9,818 bases of DNA from the NCBI GenBank assembly GCA_030744635.1, contig JASLQE010000053.1:1-9818 (forward strand), read 5' to 3'. Position numbers and translations under genes: made by a program. Under the pieces are notes generated by a model, which was given only the letters and a program-made list of their open reading frames with translations, ran no database searches and had not been told where the DNA came from. This DNA is from Dehalococcoidia bacterium. Lineage in GTDB: Bacteria > Chloroflexota > Dehalococcoidia > JACVQG01 > JAHKAY01. Positions 1 to 6,311 of the stretch are shown here, in pieces (position 1 is the stretch's first letter; the number at the start of each line of letters is the position of its first letter).

Positions 1-292
1 TGGGGTATGGGACGGTATTGGTGGCGGCCATCTTCACCCTGGCCTTGAGGCCCTTTTGGCACAGCCACCGGCGGCAGGTAGCCACCGCCTGGGGAGAGGG
101 GTCACAGGCGTAGGTCTGAAAGCCCTGACCCGCCAGGAAGACGGTGTGACGCCCCGCACCACAGCCGAAGTCCAACGCCCGCCTCTTGCCCTGCCCCCAC
201 AGCCGGGGCGACAGTGACGCCACCTGGGGGTCCACCCTCAACCATCGCTCATCGGTGGCGCCCGTTGCCCAGTAGCCATCCCATCCGGTCAT
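1..292 (-). CDS. Class I SAM-dependent methyltransferase, N-terminal part (runs off left edge)
   Basis: Reading the minus strand from an ATG at 292-290 gives 97 residues with no stop before the window edge. The protein has the glycine-rich SAM-binding motif I, LDFGCGAG, at residues 40-47. An acidic residue at the end of the second strand (YACDPS, D64) would contact the SAM ribose. This is the start of a Rossmann-fold methyltransferase. The N-terminus (MTGWDGYWATGATDERWL) resembles small free-standing methyltransferases of the tellurite-resistance/UbiE-like sort. The substrate cannot be told because the C-terminal half is outside the window. The start is preceded by a G-rich run very close to the ATG, which is a weak ribosome binding site. 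The gene is divergent from the DUF4349 lipoprotein gene, with about 170 bp between them. Confidence 0.8.
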   Translation of the reverse strand, partial: MTGWDGYWATGATDERWLRVDPQVASLSPRLWGQGKRRALDFGCGAGRHTVFLAGQGFQTYACDPSPQAVATCRRWLCQKGLKARVKMAATNTVPYP

Positions 293-450
293 TGCCCCCG
301 ATGATAGGGGGTGTGGCGGGGGGTGTCAACCACACGGGGTGAGGCGGTTTGGCAAGGAATGGGAGACGTATAGCTTGCCCCGGGGACGGCCAATAGCAAC
401 TAAAGACAGCCCCAGCCGTTATTTACATCGGTGAAACGCTTTGTTAAGCT

Positions 451-457
451 GGGAGGT
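451..457 (+). promoter_or_regulatory. Ribosome binding site of the DUF4349 lipoprotein gene
   Basis: GGGAGGT lies 5 nt before the ATG at 463 and supports that start. Upstream, TTTACA at 422-427 could be a -35 element, but no convincing -10 follows at the right distance, so I do not call a promoter. Confidence 0.6.
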
Positions 458-462
458 AACTT

Positions 463-1320
463 ATGAAGCGCATTGCACTGCTGCTGATGACGGGAGTCCT
501 GCTGCTATCTGCGGCCTGTGGCGGGGAGGCCACCTCCCCTGAGCCTTCGGTGGCACCGGCTCCCATGCCCGCCCCCGCTGCTCCGGCCATGAAACTCGCG
601 GGCACACCAGTGCCGGCCGGCGGGAGCTTCGCCCAGGGGGATGCTGAAGCCGGTATTGGGAAAGAAAGACTCATCGTTAGCACCGCATCGCTGAGCCTGG
701 TAGTGTCCGACCTGGGCGACGCCCTGAGCCGGATAGAGACCATGGCGGGGCGGCTGGATGGGTTTGTGGTATCCTCCTCCCGCCGCGAGGACAGGGCCGC
801 CTCCATATCCATCAGGGTCCCAGCCGAGCAGTTCACCATGGCCATGGACGAGCTCCGTGACCTGGCGGAGAGGGTGGAGGACGAGAACACCCAGAGCCGG
901 GATGTTACGGAGGAGTATGTGGACCTGGAGTCCCGGCTGCGTAACCTGGAGGCCGGCGAGAAGCAACTGTTGGACTTCATGGAGAAGGCGGAGAAGTTAG
1001 AGGATGTGGTCAATGTCTTCCGAGAGCTGTCCTCCGTGAGGGAGAGGATAGAGGTAACCTGGGGCCGCATGCAGTACCTGGAGCGCACCTCGGCCATGTC
1101 GCTCATCAATGTGAACCTGAGGCCGGTGTCCAGCCCGGAACCGGTGGTGAAGCCGGGATGGAGCCTCCAGGAGAATATCAAAAGCGCCCTCCGGGGCCTC
1201 TCCTCGGTGGGCCAGGGACTCGCCTCAGCGGGTATCTGGCTGCTGGTGCTGTCACCGGTGTGGCTGCCCATACTGCTAATCTCCTTCTTCCTGGGCCGCC
1301 GCTTACTGAAGAAGCTATAA
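463..1320 (+). CDS. DUF4349 domain membrane lipoprotein
   Basis: The 285-residue protein starts with a short lipoprotein signal (MKRIALLLMTGVLLLSAAC). The lipobox is SAAC, with C19 as the predicted lipidated residue. A Pro/Ala-rich tether (about residues 22-60) follows. Residues 68-220 match the DUF4349 family in order: a strand-rich part (RLIVSTASLSLVV), 'ISIRVPAEQF' at 115-124, the family signature DVTEEYVDLESRL at 147-159, then a long charged, probably coiled-coil segment (about 150-207) and a closing strand. A single hydrophobic helix (about 255-277) ends in RRLLKKL, a cytoplasmic positive anchor. The protein is therefore predicted to sit on the outer face of the cytoplasmic membrane, held at the N-terminus by lipid and at the C-terminus by a helix. 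The family's biochemical role is unknown. A strong SD (GGGAGGT) sits 5 nt before the ATG. The crotonase gene follows after 13 nt, so the two are probably co-transcribed although no functional link is evident. Confidence 0.88.
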   Translation: MKRIALLLMTGVLLLSAACGGEATSPEPSVAPAPMPAPAAPAMKLAGTPVPAGGSFAQGDAEAGIGKERLIVSTASLSLVVSDLGDALSRIETMAGRLDGFVVSSSRREDRAASISIRVPAEQFTMAMDELRDLAERVEDENTQSRDVTEEYVDLESRLRNLEAGEKQLLDFMEKAEKLEDVVNVFRELSSVRERIEVTWGRMQYLERTSAMSLINVNLRPVSSPEPVVKPGWSLQENIKSALRGLSSVGQGLASAGIWLLVLSPVWLPILLISFFLGRRLLKKL

Positions 1321-1330
1321 AAGGAGGTGG
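1321..1330 (+). promoter_or_regulatory. Strong Shine-Dalgarno fixing a TTG start
   Basis: AAGGAGGTGG immediately follows the stop codon of the DUF4349 gene. Its GGAGG core lies 6 nt before the TTG at 1334. It is close to a perfect anti-SD complement, and no ATG is available nearby in that frame, so it decides the TTG start of the crotonase gene. Confidence 0.75.
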
Positions 1331-1333
1331 AAA

Positions 1334-2131
1334 TTGATAGACTACAGCCGTTTCAAGTACGTCAAGGTGGACAAGGCCGATGGTATCTGTACCATCACCC
1401 TGAATCGCCCTGAGGCCCTCAACTCCTTCGGCCCGGTCCTTCACCCGGAACTGGAGGATGTGTTTGAGGATGTGGCCAAAGATGAAGAGGCCAAGGTAGT
1501 GGTGTTGACCGGTGCGGGGAAGGCCTTCTCCGCCGGCGGTGACATCAAGGAGATGCAGAGACGGATAGTTGACCCCACGGCCCCCCGGGTGGACATCCAG
1601 GGCGCTCGCCGCCTCATCTACAACCTGCTGGGAGTGCAGCAGCCAATCATAGCTGCCGTCAACGGCCACGCCGTGGGCCTGGGGGCCACTGTAGCCCTAT
1701 TCTGTGATATCGTCATCGCCGCCGATAACGCCCGTATCGGCGACCCCCATGTAAGCGTGGGGCTGGTGGCCGGGGACGGCGGCGCCGTAATCTGGCCGCT
1801 CCTTATCGGCATCAACAAGGCCAAAGAACTCCTCATGACCGGCGACCTCCTCACCACTGCGGAGGCGGAGCGTATCGGCCTCATCAACCATGTAGTACCG
1901 GCGGACCAGGTAATGCCCAAGTCCATGGAGATGGCAAAACGGCTAGCGGGCGGCGCCACCCAGGCCATACGCTGGACCAAGCTCTCGGTCAACAAGGTGC
2001 TACGGGAGCGCGTGAACCTCGTCTTGGAAACCTCGCTGGGAGTGGAGTTTCTGTCGATGACCATGGATGACCACGCCGAGGCGGTCAACGCTTTTGTAGA
2101 GAAGCGTGCCCCGAACTATAAGGGGAGTTAG
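1334..2131 (+). CDS. Enoyl-CoA hydratase/isomerase (crotonase) family protein with substituted catalytic glutamates
   Basis: The protein has 265 residues, normal for a single-domain crotonase. Typical landmarks are present: ITLNRPEALNS at 21-31, the first oxyanion-hole loop KAFSAGGDIKEM at 63-74, AVNGHAVGLGA at 108-118, the CDIVIAAD strand at 124-131, and the family C-terminal helices with TGDLLTTAEAERIGLIN at 169-185. Aligned by eye with rat mitochondrial enoyl-CoA hydratase, the two catalytic glutamates fall on T119 (rat E144) and H139 (rat E164). The usual GAGG turn is GDGG (147-150), which places an acid at D148. A standard syn-hydratase mechanism is therefore unlikely. The protein may be an isomerase, hydrolase, lyase or another crotonase activity that uses D148 or H139; the exact reaction is unknown. 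It lies 13 nt downstream of the DUF4349 gene. Its 3' end overlaps the convergent radical SAM gene by 47 bp. Confidence 0.9.
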   Translation: MIDYSRFKYVKVDKADGICTITLNRPEALNSFGPVLHPELEDVFEDVAKDEEAKVVVLTGAGKAFSAGGDIKEMQRRIVDPTAPRVDIQGARRLIYNLLGVQQPIIAAVNGHAVGLGATVALFCDIVIAADNARIGDPHVSVGLVAGDGGAVIWPLLIGINKAKELLMTGDLLTTAEAERIGLINHVVPADQVMPKSMEMAKRLAGGATQAIRWTKLSVNKVLRERVNLVLETSLGVEFLSMTMDDHAEAVNAFVEKRAPNYKGS

Positions 2132-3197
2132 CCTCCAACCTGTCCAAGCGTAGCTCCCGCCTCACACGGGATATGTCCTGGGAATCAGGCATAAAAGGGA
2201 AATCGCGGAAGGGCTGCCCCGGCCGGTAGCTACCAAAGGGCCGGGTGCAGCCCAGCGTCCCTTCCTCACCGGGGCAGCCGCCGGTGAGGAAGGGCAGGCC
2301 GCCTTCTATAGCACGGTCTATTGCCTGGGCACTTGCACCTATGCCTGACATATAACCCCTGGTGTTATATGTCAGGTCCCGGGCACCTGTCTGTCCGGTC
2401 TCCAGCAGATACCTGACCAGTTGCAGCCGCCGCCATCGCGCCAGGCTGGGCCGCCGCCTGCGCCCCATCGCCGATTCAGGCTCAGGGTAAAACGAGAACA
2501 GGTGCGCCCGAACCTGCTGCCCCTTAAGCCGGATGAAGAGCTCCGCCAGTTCCCTGTCTGTCTCCCCAATGCCCACGATGATGTGGCAACTCACCGTCCA
2601 CGGCCCGAATAGGTCCCGGGCAGCCTGGATTACCTCCCAGTAGCGCTCCCACCGGTGTGGCCCTCCGGCCCCCCGGCCCTTGGTGCGGTGGAACACCCGG
2701 ACGCCGGCGGCATCCAGCCCCACCCCTATCCGCCCGACACCGGCATCCCTCAGCTCCTCCAGTCCCCCCTTTGGTATCAGGGTGGGGGTGATAAGGGCGG
2801 AGAGGGGCAAGCCTGTGGCGGTAGTAATGCGCCTGCTAATCTCAACTGCGTCTCCATATGCCCTGGGGTGGGTCACCATGGATAGACAAACCCGCCTCAG
2901 GCCCTCCCTGCGGTGGGCGATACCCTCCAGCAGGGCCTCTGTGGGCAATAGAGGCCACTCTACCCTGATGAAGGACTTGTCCACCGTCTCCCCAGGGCGG
3001 CACCGGGCCAGGCCGCAGAAGGTACAGTTGGCCCGGCAACCGCCGCCATAGGTGAGGAGGAGGTTGATACAGGTCAGGCTCACATCCCGGTAGAAGCGAC
3101 CGGGCCTGAACCCCAGGACCATGGCGGCGGCAAGGCTGGTCTGCAGGTAATCCGGGCTCTCTGCTGAGGGAGCCTCTACCGTAGGCAGTGTATCCAA
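2085..3197 (-). CDS. Radical SAM protein, biotin-synthase-like; candidate LipS-type lipoyl synthase subunit
   Basis: The protein has 370 residues. The [4Fe-4S]/SAM-binding CX3CX2C motif is C54-C58-C61 in GGGCRANCTFCGLAR, followed by the TIM-barrel strands expected of this superfamily (VCLSMVTHP 103-111, LSALITPTLI 132-141, GRIGVGLDAA 155-164, SCHIIVGIGETD 203-214). The sequence style fits the 'biotin synthase-related' radical SAM group (COG2516-like) rather than BioB or LipA. It lacks the N-terminal CX4CX5C auxiliary-cluster motif and C-terminal RSSY of classical LipA. Near the C-terminus it has C308 and C317 within GGCPGEEGTLGCTRPFG, which could ligate a second cluster. Two such radical SAM proteins jointly make lipoyl groups in Thermococcus (LipS1/LipS2). 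The partner protein and a lipoate ligase lie nearby on the same strand, which supports that role by inference. Which of LipS1 or LipS2 this is cannot be told here. The start is TTG at 3197, with AGAGGA about 13 nt upstream, a rather long spacing. An ATG at residue 26 lacks any SD. The C-terminal 15 or so residues overlap the crotonase gene. Confidence 0.82.
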   Translation of the reverse strand: MDTLPTVEAPSAESPDYLQTSLAAAMVLGFRPGRFYRDVSLTCINLLLTYGGGCRANCTFCGLARCRPGETVDKSFIRVEWPLLPTEALLEGIAHRREGLRRVCLSMVTHPRAYGDAVEISRRITTATGLPLSALITPTLIPKGGLEELRDAGVGRIGVGLDAAGVRVFHRTKGRGAGGPHRWERYWEVIQAARDLFGPWTVSCHIIVGIGETDRELAELFIRLKGQQVRAHLFSFYPEPESAMGRRRRPSLARWRRLQLVRYLLETGQTGARDLTYNTRGYMSGIGASAQAIDRAIEGGLPFLTGGCPGEEGTLGCTRPFGSYRPGQPFRDFPFMPDSQDISRVRRELRLDRLEANSPYSSGHASLQKR

Positions 3198-3242
3198 ACC
3201 CGTAACTTGTCCTCTCTATACGGAATAACGGTGTGTCCCACA

Positions 3243-3298
3243 GCGCACGGCATATTTTGCGCTATCCATAGCATAGGTAACACCACACTGGAAATCAA
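3243..3298 (-). promoter_or_regulatory. Candidate promoter with inverted repeat at the start site, for the radical SAM gene
   Basis: On the minus strand a -35-like TTGATT (3298-3293) is followed after exactly 17 bp by a -10-like TATGCT (3275-3270). This would place transcription start near 3263, about 65 nt before the TTG start of the radical SAM gene. An inverted repeat, GCGCA at 3243-3247 and TGCGC at 3258-3262, sits just downstream of the predicted start site and could be an operator. Each hexamer matches consensus at only four of six positions, so this is a candidate by eye, not an established promoter. Confidence 0.35.
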
Positions 3299-3357
3299 GC
3301 CTGTGGAGGTCGTATTGCAATCCTTTTCTTCCTACTCGCCCGCCCCAGGGTTATGTT

Positions 3358-3380
3358 CTGGAGGGCTTCGCCCCCTCCAG
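3358..3380. repeat. GC-rich stem-loop, REP-like
   Basis: A perfect 8-bp stem, CTGGAGGG (3358-3365) with CCCTCCAG (3373-3380), encloses a 7-nt loop, CTTCGCC. The stem is strong and lies in non-coding DNA. There is no T-run directly after it on either strand, so a classical intrinsic terminator is unlikely, although a T-run occurs about 35 nt further on the plus strand. The shape resembles short interspersed palindromes (REP elements) common in intergenic spaces. Only one copy is visible in this window, so its repeat nature is inference. Confidence 0.5.
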
Positions 3381-3498
3381 TTCCCCCTAGGGAGTTCGGA
3401 GGAAATTCAAGAATTTTTTACCAGAAGGGTGGACAGGTAAGGGGTTGCTTGCTATACGGCCTCCACAGGCGAGGCGGAAGCTCAGGATAGGGCTAGTG

Positions 3499-4197
3499 TC
3501 AGGCCGATTGGGGCCGCGCCAGCCACCGCAGCAGGTAGTGGAGGGTGATGCCCAGTCCGAAAGCGATACCCAGGTTTCCCAGATACAGGGTCGTCAGTCC
3601 TATGAGCAATACCACCACCACCTCCCGCACCTCGGTAACCATGCACGCCAGAAAGGCGTGCTGCACCCCCACAAATCCCAGCAGCACCCCCAGCACCGGA
3701 TACGGGATTAGCCCCAAATACGGCAGCGCCTTCCCTCACAGAAACACCGCCAGCAGCAACAGCACACCCCTTATCATCAGGTTCGTCCCGCCCGTCCTGG
3801 CACCCAGCCGGTAGTACGCCGTTACCCCTTCGGACCAGTGACACAGCGGCATTCCTCCTATCAGCCCCGCCGTGGCGCTCACCAGGCCCACCGATAGCAG
3901 CAGGTTCCTGTGGGTCACCCTCCCGGCCCTCTCCTCGTAATACATCCGTGCCGTATCCGCCGCCCCGAATACGGAGTTCCCCGGGGTCAGCGGGAGCTGC
4001 GGCAGCACCAGGACCGTACTCAGGTCTCCCAAATGCGGCAGGGCCAGCACCGGGGCCGACGCCGTGCTCAGCCCACCACCCCATGACCCGTTGAACACCC
4101 CAAGCCCCACCCCTAACTGAATGCCGCGCACCACCGCACGGGGGAACAGCCTGGCCATGGACCCTACCAGTCCGGTGAAAGGCAGCCGGAACGGGTG
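3499..4197 (-). pseudogene. Decayed MOT1-type sulfate/molybdate transporter
   Basis: One minus-strand frame carries two pieces split by a single in-frame TGA at 3738-3736. The upstream piece (to 4197, with an ATG at 4158) reads ARLFPRAVVRGIQLGVGL, then LPQLPLTPGNSVF, then GGMPLCHWSEG and RLGARTGG. These are recognisable landmarks of the MFS_MOT1 (SulP-related) putative sulfate/molybdate transporters, in which PQLPLTLGN and GGMPMCHGAGG are typical. The downstream piece continues the same family: IPYPVLGVLLGFVGVQHAFL, then two more hydrophobic helices. The family's N-terminal half, roughly 100 or more residues including its first P-V-Q-P motif, is absent: a TAA at 4200-4198 closes the frame upstream. 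About 40-60 residues between RGIQLG and LPQLPL also look deleted. It lies 41 bp downstream of the lipoate ligase gene. TGA ends neighbouring genes, so reassignment is unlikely. It is most probably non-functional. Confidence 0.78.
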
Positions 4198-4238
4198 TTA
4201 GAAGCTGCCCCACCGGCCACCCCCTATGTCCCTCCTCA

Positions 4239-5390
4239 TCACCGGCCGGTGGCCTGGCCCTCAGCGGGCCGGGGAGGCCGTGGCCGAAGAAAGCAGACCC
4301 CCTGGGCACCGGCATCGGCAACAGCTTCCATGATGACATCGCTCACCTCCGCAGCCGGCAGCCCCAGGATGGCGCAACCACCACTTAGCTCTGTCCTCAC
4401 CGCATCCTCCACCACACCCCGCTCCGCCTCTGACCAACGCAGCCGGGCCTCCAGCCGGTTGAGAGCAGCCATGGAGGAGAAGAAGTCCCCGCTGATAACC
4501 AGGTTTTTGATGACACTACCGGCCAGGGACAGGTGTACCGATAGCAGCCCTGCCCCTGTTTTACGCCGGGCGCTACCCTCTGTGTCCCGGGGGGGTTGAC
4601 GCTGGTACACCCACTCAGAGGCAAGGTATTTCTCACTCTCCAGCCTGGATATCCCTCTCACCTCCCCCTCTGTAAAGGGCCGGGGGGACAGGGACACCCC
4701 GAAAGCCCGCACGAATCCCTCCCTGATGCGCCCCCGCAACAAATCGGTGTCCACCGAGCGGTCCAGCTCACGGGAGACGGTGGTCAGCCGGGACTCCAGG
4801 GCGGAGACAGCCCTGTCAGACAGTTTTTCCAGAGGAATATTGAGCAAGCTCAGCATCAGCTGCAGATTCATGCCTGCCAGGAGGCTGCAGTGAAACAGCG
4901 CCGCTCCGTTCTCGTCAATATACACCCCCAGGCCAGCTATTTTGCGTCCTCCCACCTCCAGGTCATTCTTCCCCCGCAAAGTCGCCCGGATGCCCAGTCC
5001 CTCAAGCCCGGCCACTATGCCCCGTGACCAGGTACGGATGGCCTCCCGTGGGCCGGAAGGGCCGCCGGAAGAGGCACCACCAGGGGCCCCAGCAGGGGCC
5101 AAAGAAGAGACCACAGCCACACCAAGCTGGCCCGGCCCCATCATAATGGTGCCGCCGCCCGTGGGGCGGCGGTTGACGGCAATCCCCCGCCACCGGCACT
5201 CCTCCATGCTCACCTCGGCCTCCACATTCTGGAACCGGCCCACCAGTACACACTCCGGCGCATATGTATAGAGGCGCAGGGTGGGGGGTGGTTTGTGAGC
5301 AGCATGGTAGCCTGACATCAGCCACTCGTCTGCGGCCAGGCCATAGCTGGCCAAAACGCCGTCATCGGCTATATAGCGCCAGGGTTCCAC
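4239..5390 (-). CDS. lplA: Lipoate-protein ligase A family protein with LplB-like C-terminal domain
   Basis: The 383-residue protein belongs to the LplA/BirA-type lipoate/octanoate transferase fold. Residues 20-56 carry the substrate loop (LRLYTYAPECVLVGRFQN). The RRPTGGG signature is at 74-80. The lipoyl-adenylate-binding lysine is predicted to be K150 in the segment KNDLEVGGRKIAGLG (141-155). FHCSLLAGMNLQLM (167-180) and SRLTTVSREL (200-209) complete the domain. After a linker, about 278-370 (KTGAGLLSVHLSLAGSVIKN and onward) resembles the accessory LplB domain needed for adenylation. The protein would thus activate lipoate or octanoate with ATP and attach it to a carrier lysine by itself. 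A Gly/Pro/Ala/Ser-rich stretch (98-114) inside the catalytic domain is unusual. The start is GTG at 5390 with GGGAGGGG 7 nt upstream. Only 2 nt separate it from the upstream radical SAM stop, so the two are co-transcribed. This fused layout matches the sLpl(AB) ligases known to accompany LipS1/LipS2. Confidence 0.88.
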   Translation of the reverse strand: MEPWRYIADDGVLASYGLAADEWLMSGYHAAHKPPPTLRLYTYAPECVLVGRFQNVEAEVSMEECRWRGIAVNRRPTGGGTIMMGPGQLGVAVVSSLAPAGAPGGASSGGPSGPREAIRTWSRGIVAGLEGLGIRATLRGKNDLEVGGRKIAGLGVYIDENGAALFHCSLLAGMNLQLMLSLLNIPLEKLSDRAVSALESRLTTVSRELDRSVDTDLLRGRIREGFVRAFGVSLSPRPFTEGEVRGISRLESEKYLASEWVYQRQPPRDTEGSARRKTGAGLLSVHLSLAGSVIKNLVISGDFFSSMAALNRLEARLRWSEAERGVVEDAVRTELSGGCAILGLPAAEVSDVIMEAVADAGAQGVCFLRPRPPRPAEGQATGR

Positions 5391-5392
5391 CT

Positions 5393-6307
5393 CTATGCCC
5401 CTCCCTGAATCTCCAAGGGCAGCATAGCACAGCAGGTCTCGCTGAAAACAGGCTGAAGCCCTTTGCGGCGCGCATAGCGGACGGTGCCCTGGGCCGGGTA
5501 GGCTATGCCGTCCAGCCCGGCGTTCACCGCCGCCCGGTCTATCGCCACCTTGACCTCCCCCATGGGGCGGGTGCAGCCCAGGAGCACCGGGGTGGTGGGC
5601 AGGGCGGCCCTGGCCCGGTGGAAAAAGGCCTCCAACTCGCCCGTCTCCGGCGGCTCCACCTCCTCCATGGGGGTGCCCTCCAGCGGGGTTAACACCACCA
5701 GCACCAGGGCGGCCACCGGAAGCTCAGCAACCATCTTCAGGGCAGCCCCCTCCCCCAGCCATCGGCCATAATGCAGGCCCAGCACAATATGTGGCATGGA
5801 GGGCACACCGTGCTCCGATAGCAGGGACAGGGAGCGCCGATAGTCTTCTACACTGGCTTTCAGGTGGTACACCTGGGAGATAGTATCCTCTGCGCCGATA
5901 ACATCCAGCAAAGCACCATCCACCCCCGCCTCGGCCAGCGCCTGGGCCTGGGGTGCATCCACCAGCCCCGTGTGCACCAGTACCTTGAGACCCAGCTCAT
6001 TCTTTATGCGGGCGAGCTCTTTAGCCAGAGGCGTGAGGGGGACATCGCCAGCAGGCCCGGCTCCTCCACTGACCAGCACCCCCTGTGCCCCCTTGCGGGC
6101 AAGCCCCTGACAGACCGCGAACAGGGAGGCCCCATCCGGCAATGGCCTCATGTGTCGCAGTAGCTGCCCCTGGCAGTGCTCACAGCTAAGGGCACAGATC
6201 TCTCCCGTAACAGAGACGGCGGTGAACGCCGCCGGGGTGCGCTGGCGAAATTCCGGCGTCTGGTAACGCTTCAGCCCCGGAGCGTAGAAGTAGATGGGTC
6301 TGGCCAT
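5393..6307 (-). CDS. Radical SAM protein, COG1856-like; candidate second LipS-type lipoyl synthase subunit
   Basis: The protein has 304 residues from the ATG at 6307. The open frame extends upstream to 6466, but that part overlaps the preceding gene and gives an arginine/tryptophan/proline-rich, non-protein-like sequence. The opening YFYAPGLKRYQTPEF is typical of a group annotated as 'uncharacterised biotin synthase homologs'. The cluster motif CX3CX2C is C38-C42-C45 (CALSCEHC). Barrel strands include GVLVSGGAG (76-84), KVLVHTGLVD (108-117) and PHIVLGLHYG (172-181). Near the C-terminus it has LLGCTRPMG (242-250) and a CC pair at 292-293. The LGCTRPxG element is shared with the other radical SAM protein at 2085-3197. 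It starts 4 nt after the stop of the pyruvate-kinase-domain gene, and its stop is 2 nt before the lipoate ligase start. In this setting it is most simply the partner of a LipS1/LipS2 lipoyl synthase that inserts sulfur at C6 and C8 of octanoyl groups. An unrelated radical SAM reaction remains possible. Confidence 0.82.
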   Translation of the reverse strand: MARPIYFYAPGLKRYQTPEFRQRTPAAFTAVSVTGEICALSCEHCQGQLLRHMRPLPDGASLFAVCQGLARKGAQGVLVSGGAGPAGDVPLTPLAKELARIKNELGLKVLVHTGLVDAPQAQALAEAGVDGALLDVIGAEDTISQVYHLKASVEDYRRSLSLLSEHGVPSMPHIVLGLHYGRWLGEGAALKMVAELPVAALVLVVLTPLEGTPMEEVEPPETGELEAFFHRARAALPTTPVLLGCTRPMGEVKVAIDRAAVNAGLDGIAYPAQGTVRYARRKGLQPVFSETCCAMLPLEIQGGA

Positions 6308-6311
6308 AACG

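Larger units (their letters stand above)
3198..3498. other. Intergenic region between the radical SAM gene and the transporter remnant
   Basis: No open frame here resembles a known protein in either direction; the small frames at 3207-3440 and 3445-3711 have no SD or recognisable sequence. The stretch is noticeably richer in A/T than its surroundings. It holds the candidate promoter and inverted repeat at 3243-3298, the GC hairpin at 3358-3380, and a short palindrome, AAATTC-AA-GAATTT, followed by more T at 3403-3419. It could be the scar of the rearrangement that decayed the adjacent transporter gene. Confidence 0.5.

Noticed and set aside
444..1271. A 275-codon minus-strand open frame opposite the DUF4349 gene
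   Set aside because: It is Ser/Arg-rich with no family resemblance, and it mirrors a clear DUF4349 protein with lipobox and SD on the other strand.
3736..3738. In-frame TGA read as selenocysteine or tryptophan
   Set aside because: TGA ends the neighbouring radical SAM and ligase genes, no cysteine is expected at this loop position in the family, and the gene is also N-terminally truncated.
3482..4339. A 285-codon minus-strand frame across the transporter remnant
   Set aside because: Its product is Gly/Arg/Ala-rich and nondescript, while another frame of the same strand shows unmistakable transporter sequence and part of the lipoate ligase.
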